Shown here: positions 23,043-32,910 of the stretch, piece by piece
How positions within the stretch are numbered: position 1 is the stretch's first letter
Layout of the letters: every line of letters begins with the position of its first letter
Assembly (NCBI GenBank): GCA_947396885.1
Contig: OX377204.1
Coordinates: 18,235,706 to 18,299,705 of the forward strand
DNA from: Heligmosomoides polygyrus polygyrus
Lineage: Eukaryota > Nematoda > Chromadorea > Rhabditida > Heligmosomidae
DNA: 64,000 nt
Direction: 5' to 3'
Notes under the pieces: generated by a model
What the model was told of the DNA's origin: nothing
Databases searched by the model: none
Seen by the model: the letters and a program-made list of their open reading frames with translations, nothing else
Made by a program: the position numbers and the translations under genes

Positions 23043-24249
23043 TATGGGTAGCCTCCGATCGAATCGTGAAAAACGAATGTCAGATTCGTGATCAGCACCC
23101 CAGATAACCCCCTAGACAAAGTTTCAGCAAAAAATTTTTTTGACCGCAGTCTTGTCGGTGGAGTCGGAACTTTTAACAAGTGCCACAAAATATTTATCGT
23201 TACATAACTATAGCTTCACAGAAAATAGGCTTAAAACAAGTGGCACACAGAAGTGAACACTTTAGCTAATCTGTAGTTTGAAGCATATGTAATATGTAAA
23301 CATGCTCTATAACACACTATAATACCCCTAGGTGGACTACCTGGCGCAAATAGGGTCCGGGGGTCACCACAGCATGACGCCACGGGTCGTCGTGGCGAGT
23401 AGCTATATACAGTGGATGTAAATGCAGTCTTACCTCTTCGTTTCGATTATAGATCCTCATCTTATGTGCTTCCTAATTGGACAAGGGAGGGAACTCCAGG
23501 ATTTAGGCAATTTTAACACGGATGCGTCACTTGAGCCACACCCTAGAGTCCCTTCCCCTGCCTAAATCTGTGCTATCCTCCGCTGATGCGGAGGAGAGCA
23601 CAGAACACAGCAACAGCATTATTTGTTTGTTTTCTTTACTATCAGTGTGCCTTGTCTTGTTTTCTTGGTGTTGGTGACACTTTTTATAAGGTACCTATAT
23701 GATACACATGGATTTTGCAAAAGTGCAAAACAAGCGCAGTCTGCGGGATCCAAACCCCCGACCCTCGTTCACGAGCCCGAGCTCTTCCCTACTACGCCAT
23801 CTGTGCACTGCGCCAATCCGCGATACGAGCCCTCATCCCGCGGGTGCCCGTCAACTGTGGAGCCAACAGGGCGCCAACACGAGACTTCCGTCGCCCCTAA
23901 CTCTGCGCAGAGTTGAATTGGGGTCGAGATACCTGCAACTTGTTACTACCCAGAGAGAAGCGGTTCTGCCCATGTACAACATTTGCGCCGTTCCGACCTA
24001 CCTTGAGATAGTATCCTGGTAAGGCCGGCAGCAGAGTCTTGCGGGTGCCGCGGACCCGTCATGACAGCGGCGGGTGGTGCGGCGCCGCGAAGGTTACTGT
24101 ACGCAATACTGCGTACTTTTGCCGGCACTTGCGACCTCTAAGAATGTCAGAGATGTAGTAAGCAGAACGCTTTTTGTTTTGTGAGGAAGCGTTTTCCACG
24201 CCAAGTAAGGTGTTTTGAATGTAAGACTCGAAATATGGTAGAACACTCC

Positions 24250-24255
24250 TTATAA
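24250..24255 (+). promoter_or_regulatory. possible TATA box for the small peptide gene
   Basis: TTATAA about 33-38 nt before the ATG at 24288. The short spacing resembles that of the two secreted-protein genes. Confidence 0.3.
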
Positions 24256-24287
24256 CTGGTCACCTTACCGGTCATCTCTTTAGTACC

Positions 24288-24488
24288 ATGCTTCGAAGAC
24301 TTCTCGTGGTCGTGTTTCTGGTAGCAGCACTAGTTGACGTTAGTCGCCCTTCTCCTTCTTCATATCGCAGCAACAATGGCGTTGACGATATAAGACCATA
24401 TGCATACCCACGTACACATTTCTGGCAAATACCAAACAGGAAACGCTATAATCAAGGTGAACCGTGGGCATGGTGGAGTGGTTATTAG
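24288..24488 (+). CDS. small secreted peptide precursor
   Basis: Single-exon frame of 66 aa on the plus strand. Residues 1-20 (MLRRLLVVVFLVAALVDVSR) form a clear signal peptide: two arginines, a long Leu/Val/Ala core and a polar exit. The rest is a Tyr/Trp/Pro-rich peptide with a NRKR dibasic site near residue 50, leaving a 13-residue end, YNQGEPWAWWSGY. This is the layout of a processed secreted or neuropeptide-like precursor. There is no C-terminal Gly-Lys/Arg amidation signal and no family match that I recognise. A TATA-like box lies just upstream. It sits between two foldback elements but is not part of their repeated arms, which supports a host gene. Confidence 0.5.
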   Translation: MLRRLLVVVFLVAALVDVSRPSPSSYRSNNGVDDIRPYAYPRTHFWQIPNRKRYNQGEPWAWWSGY

Positions 24489-24636
24489 AATCGCTGCATT
24501 TCGACTACCAGAGCTACAGGAATTGTTCGTCGGAAATAACTGAGCAGTTCCGTACCACTTTGCACTTGCTCTCACTTTTGTCGCTCTCCCTTCATAAAAA
24601 CTTTATCGGTTGACAAGCAGCTCGAAGATAATGTTA

Positions 24637-24757
24637 GGCCCCGTTTATACTTCCGACGCCGAGCGACGCGACGCCACGCATTGTGGCTAAATTGATCGAT
24701 CGCGTTGCCCGATCAATATGACGTCGCGTCGCTCGGCGACGAAGTATAAGCGGGGCC
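24637..24757. mobile_element. Harbinger-like MITE, copy 1
   Basis: A 121-bp near-palindrome with ends GGCCCCGTTTATACTTC and its inverse, flanked by TTA at 24634-24636 and 24758-24760. A TWA target-site duplication and GGCC-starting ends fit the PIF/Harbinger superfamily. It inserted at the outer edge of foldback element 2. A related copy with TAA duplications is at 62241-62374. Confidence 0.75.
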
Positions 24758-25592
24758 TTACCAGGATACTATTTCAACGGTAGGTCGGAACGGAGAAAGT
24801 GTTGTATATGGGCAGAACCGCCTCTCCCTGGGAAGTAAAAAACTGCAGGTATCTCGACCCCAATACAACTCTGCGCAGAGTTAGGGGCGACGGAAGTCGC
24901 CTGTTAGCGCCCTGTTGATACACGTGCTCCACAGCTGACGGGCGCGCGCGGGATGAGGGCTGGTATCGCGGCCCAGCGCGGTGCACAGGTGGTGTGGTAG
25001 GGACGTGAATGAGGGGTCGGGGGTTTGGATCTTGCAAATTGTGTTTGTTTTGCACTTTGCAAAATCCATGTTCATCATATAGGTAGTCGACCTAGGGGTA
25101 TTATAGTGTGCTATATGTAGAGGATGCATACATATAACATATGCTTCAAACTACAGATTAGCTAAAATGTTCACTTCTGTGTCGCTTATTTTAAGCCTAT
25201 TTTGTGTGAAGCTGTAGTTATGTAACGATAGATATTTTGTGGCACTAGTTAAAAGTTCCGACTCCACCGACAAGACTTCGGTCAAAAAAATTTTTTCGCT
25301 GAAACTCTGTCTAGGGGAGGGGTTATTTGGGGTGCTGATCACGAATCTGACATCCGTTTTTCACGATTCGGTCGGAGGCCACCCATACCGTTAACAGGGG
25401 TGGTCCAGGCAAAGTCACCGATTTCGCTGAAAGATCGTCTATGAGGGATATTTGGGTGCTGATCACGAATCTGTATTGTAATCTGTATTGGGGTCGAGAT
25501 ACCTGCAGTTTGTTACTTCCCAGGGAGAGGCCGTTCTGCCCATATACAACATTGCGCCGTTCCGACCTACCGTTGAGATAGTATCCTGGTTA
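24758..25592. mobile_element. foldback element 2 (shorter relative)
   Basis: Left end TTACCAGGATACTATTTCAA; the right end is the inverse of TAACCAGGATACTATCTCAA. Positions 24780-25400 match the right part of element 1 in reverse complement, without the 350-bp insertion. The centre is shortened. Confidence 0.7.
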
Positions 25593-25683
25593 GTCCTCGT
25601 GATAACAGCATTCCGTTCCATGCCTTGTTGATTACGGGAGGTCTGTCCGATGCAGTTATAGCTCATGCTAAAATGTAGAGGCT

Positions 25684-26143
25684 CTAACCAGGAGAACATC
25701 TCAACAGTAGGTCGGAACGGCCCAAGCGTTGTACATGGACGGAATCGCCTCTCTCTGTGAAACAACAGTATGTAAATATCTCGACCCCAATACAACTCTG
25801 CGCAGAGTTAGGGACGACGGAAGCTGGGCCGTTGGGGGCGTTAGTCCTCTACCTGCACGTGGAAGGCGAGCTCGCTTGCTGGAAACAGCGATGACGGCGA
25901 GCGGCGGTGCGCAGTGGGTAGAGGGGCAGCGTGATCCCAATGATCGCTGTTTCCAAATAACTTCGACCCGCCATCCGCGTTCTGGCAGAGGGCTAACGCC
26001 GGCAACGGCGGAACTTCCGTCGTCAATAACTCTGCGCAGAGTTGTATCGGGGTAGATGCATTGTTCTTTCCCAGAAAGAGGCGGTTCTGTCTATATACAA
26101 CACTTGAGCCGTTCCCACCTACCGTTGAGATAGCCTCCTGTTG
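25684..26143. mobile_element. foldback element 3 (shortest)
   Basis: Arms of about 140 bp (25684-25826 and 26008-26143) carry the family end TAACCAGGA and the CTCTGCGCAGAG palindrome. They flank a short centre with its own GGAAACAGCGAT repeat (near 25878 and, inverted, near 25942). Confidence 0.7.
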
Positions 26144-26466
26144 AGACTGCTTCTGATGTAGCATCTAGTGAAAAGGATGACAAGTCGTCTCCACCTCAGA
26201 TAAGGGATCCTTTACTTGCCTGTCTACTCGATTTTTGCGAAGTCACTCATTTGTCTTCAAAATTTTTATTCAAAAAATTAGAGCAATGTCCACAATGCGG
26301 CGGTTTCTGCTTAGAATGCAGTCAGATAATGAAGCTAGCAGTAGCAAGTTCTGTGTTGTAGGGTGCCTGAGGTGCAGAACTTACGAGGAGTTGAGTTTTT
26401 TCAGCAGTGCTCCAATATCATTAGCTCTGTTTGTAGGCGGCGTTGTTGCACCAGTGATTGGAATTC

Positions 26467-28048
26467 CTACTTCCCGTCTTCTCGTTGTAGCTCTAGGAAG
26501 CCAGGACAAGGAAGGTCTCGGTCTCTGTAAATATAATAGTACGGTCTTCGTTCAAAATAATTGGGTAATCTGTTAAATCTAACAGGCGTTTGTCTCCGAT
26601 TTGTGCTTATGTAGCGGCGACGATTTGCGTTATGCTTTTTTCTCCAGTAGTTTGATCTGAGAGGCGGACGATAAGGTTTCCAGGGGGAAGCCCATCGCGG
26701 TATTACGCGTCTGCTGGGGACTCGGAACATTCCGCTGAAAAACTCATACAATACGGTGCACTCAAATATGCGCCTCTAAACATTAAACATTGCATCCACT
26801 GACCAGGCCTTCATGTACATTTCTCCATAGCGAAACTCTGCGCATTCCTCCTTGTTAAGGCGATCGGATTGAAGGTTCCATTTCCTTGCAGACACAAGAG
26901 TGATAGCTCCCTGGAAGGAGACTGCTTTCACACAGTAGACCATTGATACACGTCAAGTTTGAATGACCTTGCTGAGCTATCATCCTCAAGGGACAGAAAC
27001 GTGCTAGTAGTCAATGTGCCCTACATGGGGAGGGGATAGGAAACGCACAAGAGTCAGGCCACAGTAAGCGAATGAGCGTGAAGAGAAGGGAGGGCGTGTA
27101 GGATCGGGGTCTTGATTCGTTCCTCTGGTTGATTTTGATTGGAAGGTGAATTCTTTTTTCAACTATTTAGGCCATATTAACAAAAATTACCTTTAGACAG
27201 TTTCAGAAAAACAGTTACCGAATGTTCTGCTCTTTTCTATCGATCTACTGGTGGCTAATCTGGCCTACATGGGAGAGGAAATCGCCGCCAACCACAGCCA
27301 ACCAAGAGCGAACACGGTTAGCCAATCAGGGAATCACCCGTACATGTCATGCCATGTCTGGGTGGCACGCGCATTCGAAGCACCCTGATATTTCTTCCCG
27401 CTTCCAATGTAGGCCACATTAGTGACTCGTGATAGGTTTCCAACTGCAACTTTCTTCCAAAGTGCGCCCGCGTGCCACGTTGGTTTGTAAGCATATTGAA
27501 CCGTAGCCGCCAGTTCTACCGTAGTTAAAGCAAATGTTAAAGAACAGCACTTTTCTGTACTAGTCGTTAATGTGGCCTACATGGGGAGCGTGGATCACAA
27601 CAAACCAGCGAACGGACGTAAAGCCCAGTGGCGTAGGGAAAGGTGCCGATGCCGTGACTTTTTGGCACGTTCCCTCTTTCCATGCAGGCCCCATTACTGA
27701 CTGGAACCGATCAAAGACGCCTGTTGTCCTCAATCAATATTTCTAAAAGCCGGTATAAAAGCGGAATACCTCAACTAAAATGCAGTCGTTTCACTCACTC
27801 TATCCACAAGAAGGCGTATATTCCTATTGACAGCATTTCTCACTGATTGTACTGAACTGGGTTGAACAGTAGGCGTCCTTGTGTAAGGTTTTCGAAGAGG
27901 ACGGTAATTTGAAGGACGACGATATGGTGGATAGAACTGCGCGCTGAAATTATGCGTTTCCTGATGCCTCAACTGCAAATCAGGACACATTTTGAGCTCA
28001 CCCGCCGAATGCCAAAGTGGCAGTGACGAAAATCACGAGGTGGCGCAT
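26467..28048 (-). CDS. unrecognised secreted protein, four exons (copy 2)
   Basis: Paralogue of the gene at 9353-11097; function unknown. Minus-strand model: exon 1 28048-28002, exon 2 27943-27799, exon 3 26910-26804, exon 4 26734-26467, giving 188 aa. Exon 1 encodes signal peptide MRHLVIFVTATLAFG. Exon 2 runs AQFYPPYRRPSNYRPL to RNIRLLVDR. Exon 3 (107 nt, same length as copy 1) runs GAITLVSARKWNLQSDRL to CAEFRYGEMYMKAC. Exon 4 is an Arg/Tyr/Pro-rich tail. Acceptors are ATAATTTCAG, CCTTCCAG and GTTTTTCAG; donors are GTGAGC, GTGAGT and GTCAGT. Phases match copy 1. In exon 3, W11, LQS13-15, R17, CA23-24, FRY26-28, MY31-32 and AC35-36 align without gaps. Intron 2 (888 bp) is largely three MITEs. 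The tails of the two copies have diverged. Confidence 0.65.
27004..27185. mobile_element. GTTAATGTGGCCTACATGG-type MITE, copy a
   Basis: Left end TAGTAGTCAATGTGCCCTAC and inverse right end GGCCATATTAAC. Diverged member of a seven-copy family, in intron 2 of the secreted-protein gene. Confidence 0.6.
27245..27429. mobile_element. GTTAATGTGGCCTACATGG-type MITE, copy b
   Basis: Left end CTAATCTGGCCTACATGGGA and right end CCAATGTAGGCCACATTAGT. Same intron as copies a and c. Confidence 0.7.
27558..27704. mobile_element. GTTAATGTGGCCTACATGG-type MITE, copy c
   Basis: Left end ACTAGTCGTTAATGTGGCCT and right end GCAGGCCCCATTACTGACT. Shorter internal region than its relatives. Confidence 0.7.
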
Positions 28049-28081
28049 TTCCGCCTAATGCTTGTTGCTTCCTGCCCTCCT

Positions 28082-28091
28082 GCATTTTATA
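28082..28091 (-). promoter_or_regulatory. TATA box of secreted-protein gene, copy 2
   Basis: The minus strand reads TATAAAATGC, the same 10 bases as at copy 1, about 34 nt before the ATG at 28048. Confidence 0.5.
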
Positions 28092-28452
28092 TTGACGACA
28101 CGGCTACATTTCTATGCCATTACGCCTGTTGCCAGCCCATTATTGATGGCTTCCTACAAGCTTGCAAAAGTGACGACAATAGAATGCTGTATTTTTGCTC
28201 CCTTGCTAAGCTTTTCATTCTCTTCTCTCCGAGGATATTATATGGCTCCTTTAGCTAGGTGACTAAATTATGTGGGACCAGCTAAAAAGAAGTAAGACAA
28301 CGTATTCGACACCCAATCTTTTTCAAGGGATCACCACTCGTAAGGTATCTGACCAGGACAAAGTAACAAGAGTTCAAGCCGAGCTGAGATTGGGTGCAGT
28401 AGCCTCTTGTAGTCAGGGGTTCGTACGCAGCACCTGTGATTGGCGGCCAATA

Positions 28453-28612
28453 GAGTATAGCTGTGCTCTCAAAATTTCTATTCGAATTCGAATATATTCG
28501 AAAGCTGCAGTTTTCTGAATATTCGCTTTTGAATACATTCGAAAAATACGGTTCGAATTCGAATATTCAAAGTGAAATGAAATTCATTCGATTGTGTATT
28601 CGAATAGGTTAC
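28453..28612. repeat. ATTCGAA-rich array 3
   Basis: AATAGAGTATAGCTGTGCT lead-in followed by repeated TTCGAATTCGAATAT words. Same family as 1.73 and 8.18 kb. A short tRNA-like patch (GTGTGGCGGACT and GGAGTTCGAATC, 28640-28682) follows immediately. Confidence 0.65.
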
Positions 28613-28894
28613 TCGCGCACAACTAAACACAACAAGGATGGTGTGGCGGACTCACAGCAAAGAGGCCCGGAGTTCGAATCAGGAATGTGCTTTAATCTTT
28701 CTAACGACTATTTTTAACGGAAAATTTTTGCTTTAAATTGGTTAGATAAAATTTCCTTAGCGACAGTCGGTTTGGCTGTATCTTGTACGTAAAAACGTGG
28801 ATCCCTTTCGTTTATCGATTTTTTTCCACTCCATCCACATGGCAATATGACGTTTTCATTTTCACAACAAATATCAACTGTCCGTATGCCATGA

Positions 28895-30575
28895 ACGTAA
28901 TTACTTACTTTCTTTGATACTTTGATGGTTCTTTTATCGGCTGGAGGTCTTCTCAGACGGGACCACAACTCTTCCAGACCGCTCGATCTCTGACTGCTTG
29001 CATCCAGTGAGGCAGACTCCGCTCTCTGAAAGATCTTGAGAATGAGTCTGCCCATCGCGTTGGCGGTCGTCCCAGTGGTCTCTTATGATATCTTGGGAGC
29101 CATTCTGTGACACGGAGACTCCATCTCGTCCTTTTGTCGAAGCAGGTGTCCGGCCCAGCGATATTTGGACTTCTTCATGTACTGCAGAGGGTCTGCTAAT
29201 TGCGACTTCTCCCGTAGCTCCGAGCTTTGTAGGCCTTCCTGCCATTACTGACGAAGGCTTGTCCTCAGAAGTCATCTCTCCAGTGCATGATGCGTAGTTT
29301 GCATTGCACTGGCGACTTTCTTCTTTTCGGGCCAGGTTTCCGTCGCGTAACACCTCGCAGGCAGTACGGAGGCGTTGAATATCGAGGCCCTGAGGCCGGC
29401 ATCCTTGACCTGATCGGTGACTTCGCGAATCGAACTGAAGGCTGCCCATGCTTCTGCGGGCGATTTCAGGAGCGAGGTCGTTATTCATGTTCAGCTCCCT
29501 TCCCAGATAGACGTAGGAGTCGACCTGTTGTAGAGCGACTCCATTTAACCATGGTTGACAATAAACTGCGTTTTGGACATATTCATGTCCAATCCAATCT
29601 TCATACCTGCCACATTGAGCTCGTTCAGCATTTCCTCGAATTCTGCCGTGCTGGTAGAGATGAGAACAATATCGTCGGCGAATCGAAGGTTGCTGATCCG
29701 TTTACCTTCGACGAGGTAGCCTTTATCGTCCCAGTTCAAGTCCTTCATGGCATCCTGGAGTGCAGCTGTGAATAACTTTGGAGAAATCGTTTCTCCCTGC
29801 CGTACTCCTTTCCCGATAGGAATCTTAAGCGGTACTTATGAAGCAGAGGGCCCGTGGTGCCGTGGAGCTGCTGGGAAACATGTTAACGCGGCAACGGCGA
29901 CGGAAACGCGGCTACCCACGGCACCCGAGGACGGGTGCTTCATAAGTTCCACCCTCATCCACAAGGTCTGACGTTATTGCCTTCTGGTCGCAGAGATCTC
30001 GTTTGCAGCGCTTTATGCTTGAACCTTTCCCAGAGGCTTCTAACAGCTTCAATCTTCTGTAGGATTGAATGTACTCCTTCACTGCAATTCGACAGGCCTT
30101 CGAGATGGTGACTTTTCCAGACGGGAGGCGTTAGGATCCAGTTTGGCAGCTCTTCTTTGCTCCAAGAGTTTAATCGCATGTGCGTTGAGTCTTGAAGCAG
30201 AAGGTGGTGTGGCTTCACAAGAGCTGCTAGCACGTTTTAACAGTCCTTTGGAGAGGAGGTCGTAGTCTTCCGATGGATCTTTAAGAAGATTCCAATCATA
30301 CGACTTTATTGCATATTCCAACTCCTCAGACTTGAATGTGGGATCCTCAGCGGTACCGGTTTATGAGTGTCACGCTGAACATCCTGTTTTTGAGAGTCAG
30401 CTTCGCACGAAAAAGACGGTGATCCGAACCGGTGTCAAATGGAGGGAGCACGGAGACGTCGAACAGGCTCCAGCGTCTATTTGTAAGAATATGGTCGATC
30501 TCCGAACGTGTTTCTACATTTGGGCTTCACCAGGTCCATCGCCGGTTTGAAGGCTTTCTAACCATGGTCAAGCTT
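28895..30575 (-). pseudogene. RTE-family LINE, copy B, internally deleted
   Basis: Same RTE family as 11.4-13.9 kb. On the minus strand it begins in the endonuclease end (30575-30430) and passes through the linker (30320-29951). It then resumes after a palindromic insert with the FADD region (ISNLRFADDIVLIST, about 29700) and the C-terminal region down to 28895. The segment corresponding to about 11915-12605 of copy A, which carries most of the reverse transcriptase palm, is gone. The thumb region that copy A has lost is retained here. Non-functional. Confidence 0.85.
29831..29950. mobile_element. palindromic MITE-like insert inside RTE copy B
   Basis: A 120-bp GC-rich segment with 15-bp ends GGTACTTATGAAGCA and TGCTTCATAAGTTCC, inverse of each other with one mismatch; further matching blocks (GTGGTGCCGTGG / CCACGGCACC) lie inside. 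It replaces about 700 bp of the LINE. The last bases, GTTCC, also belong to the LINE, so the exact edge is uncertain. Confidence 0.6.
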
Positions 30576-30749
30576 GAGGTTCGGGAATCGAAGGGGGGGG
30601 GGGGTCGTACTCTCTCGGTTTTGGCAGAGGACTCTCTCCAAATTCAGATTTTTAGATGATGTTTGCATCTATTAATAAGTTGTTTTATTCCAGGTGTGAC
30701 TACGACAATGCGGAGATATACAAGCACTTGCGTTTCCTGGAGTTAAAAA

Positions 30750-32480
30750 AATAGGGTTGAATATCAAAAAAATTTTTAATGCCGATTACTGTGCAGTGAA
30801 AAATAAAGATTTCCTGTCTGCAGATTTATAGTCAATGAGAGATTTTCATTTTTTCAGATTTTCCCAGGACGTCATGGACACGGTAGTTTTCTGCCTGATG
30901 AGCGACATCTACTTCCAGAATTGCACTCTATAAAATTTCAAGTGTTAATTACTGAGGACGATCTAAGTGACTTCCCTACAAGATCTTTGAAGCGCTCTTC
31001 GAGACGGAATGGCAACCGAGGGACGGACTTGCTTGAAAAGTAATTTCTCACCTGCAGGAAACAGCATCAGAAGATGAAATCGCACCCTATAAAATTTTAA
31101 GCCCGTTTGACACACAGTGATAAAACTATGTTTCTCTTAAACGATATTCTATATGATCAGACGTCTCGATTTACCGAAAAGATATCGACACACTAATCAC
31201 ATGGAACATGTTACTTTCAGAAACTGCCTTTTAAAGCATAGAAAACACATCTACTAAAGCTTTATGAATTTTCCAGGAGCCCCAAAAAATCTCCGTGTTA
31301 CGGCAGTTTACATGCGGCTACTGCGTTCTCTGACGTGATCAATCGCAATTGAAATATGGATGGACTCCTCGCTGGAAAATTTTTTTCTGCCTTCTGAAGG
31401 ACAGGACGACAGAGAGTGGAACTGTATCGTATAAAATTTTAAGTCGTGCTTAACATACAATAAAAACTATGCTTCTCCGCTGCGATGAAGATATGACGAG
31501 GATGGATTGCAAGCAAAATTCTCGTTTTTCATGAAAAATTTTTTTTAGCAGAAGCAGACCACCCATACGAATAAAATTTTGCCACAAAAACTTCCAAGTC
31601 ATGGTCAATGCACAGTGAAAAAAACATGACTTTTTGGATCGAACAGGATGAATCGACCTCCGGTCGACTTTGCACCAACGTCATCGGAGCATGAAACTAA
31701 ACGTTCACAAAAAGGTTCATAACTCGATAAGTTTTTCGCATTTTGAAAATTTTTCCAGCCTCTCAAGAAGAGGATGAAACGCTCTTTCTCACATTGTAAA
31801 AATCTTTTCCAAAGAAGGAGTCGTCACGCGTGGTTGCTGGTTCGATTTTTGAGCGAAAAAAATTTAAGTGGCTTCACAAAAATATTCATAACTTGACCAA
31901 CCTTCGAAGTTTCAAAATTCCGCTAGCTTTTCAGAAACTAGAGGAAGAGCCCCTTCTTGCTATGTGAGAATTAATGTCCAAAAGTTCGGTCTTCATGCGC
32001 GGCAGGGGGGTTCGATTTCGGGTCCATTTCGCAAAAATACGTACCGAAAATCGAACCCCCCTGACCCGCATGAAGACCCCTTTCTTGGAAAACGGTTCTT
32101 ATTGGGTTAGAAAGCATATTTGCTTTATTTTTTTGATGAGTGAGCGGGATTTTTGATTTTTGAAAAAATAGCCGAGTTATGATCAATTTTTGCAAGTCGT
32201 GAACTGAATCTCGGATCGACCCTTCACCGACGTCATCGGAGTGATCTCACAAAAATATTCATAACTCGACGAATTTTTCGAAATTCAAAAATTCCGCTAG
32301 GTTTTTTAAAAGTAGATAAACAGCGCTTCTTTATGGTTACAAACACTTTTAGCAAAAAAGGGATCTTCATGCGGGGCGGGGGGGGTTTGATTTCTAGTCG
32401 ATTTTCGGCAAAAATACGTACCGAAAATCGAACCCCCCGCATGAAGATCCCTTTCTTGGAAATCGGTTTTTACATGGTTA
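30750..32480. repeat. degenerate long tandem array with hairpins
   Basis: Recurring blocks include TATAAAATTTTAAG (31.09, 31.43 kb), CACAAAAATATTCATAACT (31.87, 32.25 kb) and CAAAATTCCGCTAG with AAAAATTCCGCTAGG (31.91, 32.29 kb). The period in the second half is about 375 bp. Each of the last two units contains a hairpin: 31990-32075 and 32365-32448, with arms based on TTCATGCG, CGGGGG and TCGATTTT and their inverse GAAAATCGAACCCCCC. No coding frame is supported. Confidence 0.6.
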
Positions 32481-32905
32481 GAGATGGTTGTCGTTCAGCT
32501 TACCCAGAATTCGCTCCACCTTGGGCTTGTTGTTGTCCTTTCTTGCGACTACAGAACTTGTTGTGCGTTGCCGAATGCCTTTGTTGGCATTCCACAGTAT
32601 AGTATACTGTGTCCCAGCAACAATGACAAATTACCTGAAAGTAATCAAGTTTCGTCGGAACTGTTCTGCCAGTAGCTCGTAACTACTCTACTGTTATATT
32701 CCTTGAAAGAAAGTTAAACACCTCAAACAATGGAAAGTTTCTCAAGAAGTTTTCCCTTGATCAGGATGACACTATCAACTGCTTATCAAGTTCAGGGCTA
32801 TACGCAATGACGAGTTTGTGGAAAGTGTTCTCTTGTAGCTGAAATCATGAGCAGAGGAATTACCATGTGAATAAAGTTGAGTAAAAGCCACGGAACCAAG
32901 GAAGA
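32481..32905. other. no gene recognised
   Basis: Unremarkable AT-balanced sequence between the tandem array and the next exon. Confidence 0.35.
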
Positions 32906-32910
32906 ATTAC

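Larger units (their letters stand above)
22352..24022. mobile_element. foldback element 1
   Basis: The ends read TAACCAAGATACTATCTCAA (left) and, in reverse complement, TTACCAGGATACTATCTCAA (right). From both ends inward the arms match for about 360 bp, including the palindrome CTCTGCGCAGAG. The right arm has an extra insertion of about 350 bp (about 23343-23690). The centre holds another inverted repeat. Open frames inside (for example 22217-22681 minus) recur in all related copies and have no recognisable motif, so I do not call genes. Confidence 0.7.

Noticed and set aside
22217..24022. Long frames in both strands of foldback element 1
   Set aside because: They recur as parts of the inverted arms in all copies and lack any transposase motif.
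28640..28682. tRNA gene
   Set aside because: Box-like words only; no acceptor stem or cloverleaf can be drawn. The same is true near 34160-34210 and 51000-51050.
30750..32480. CRISPR array
   Set aside because: Units are long, degenerate and without unique short spacers; the genome is eukaryotic.
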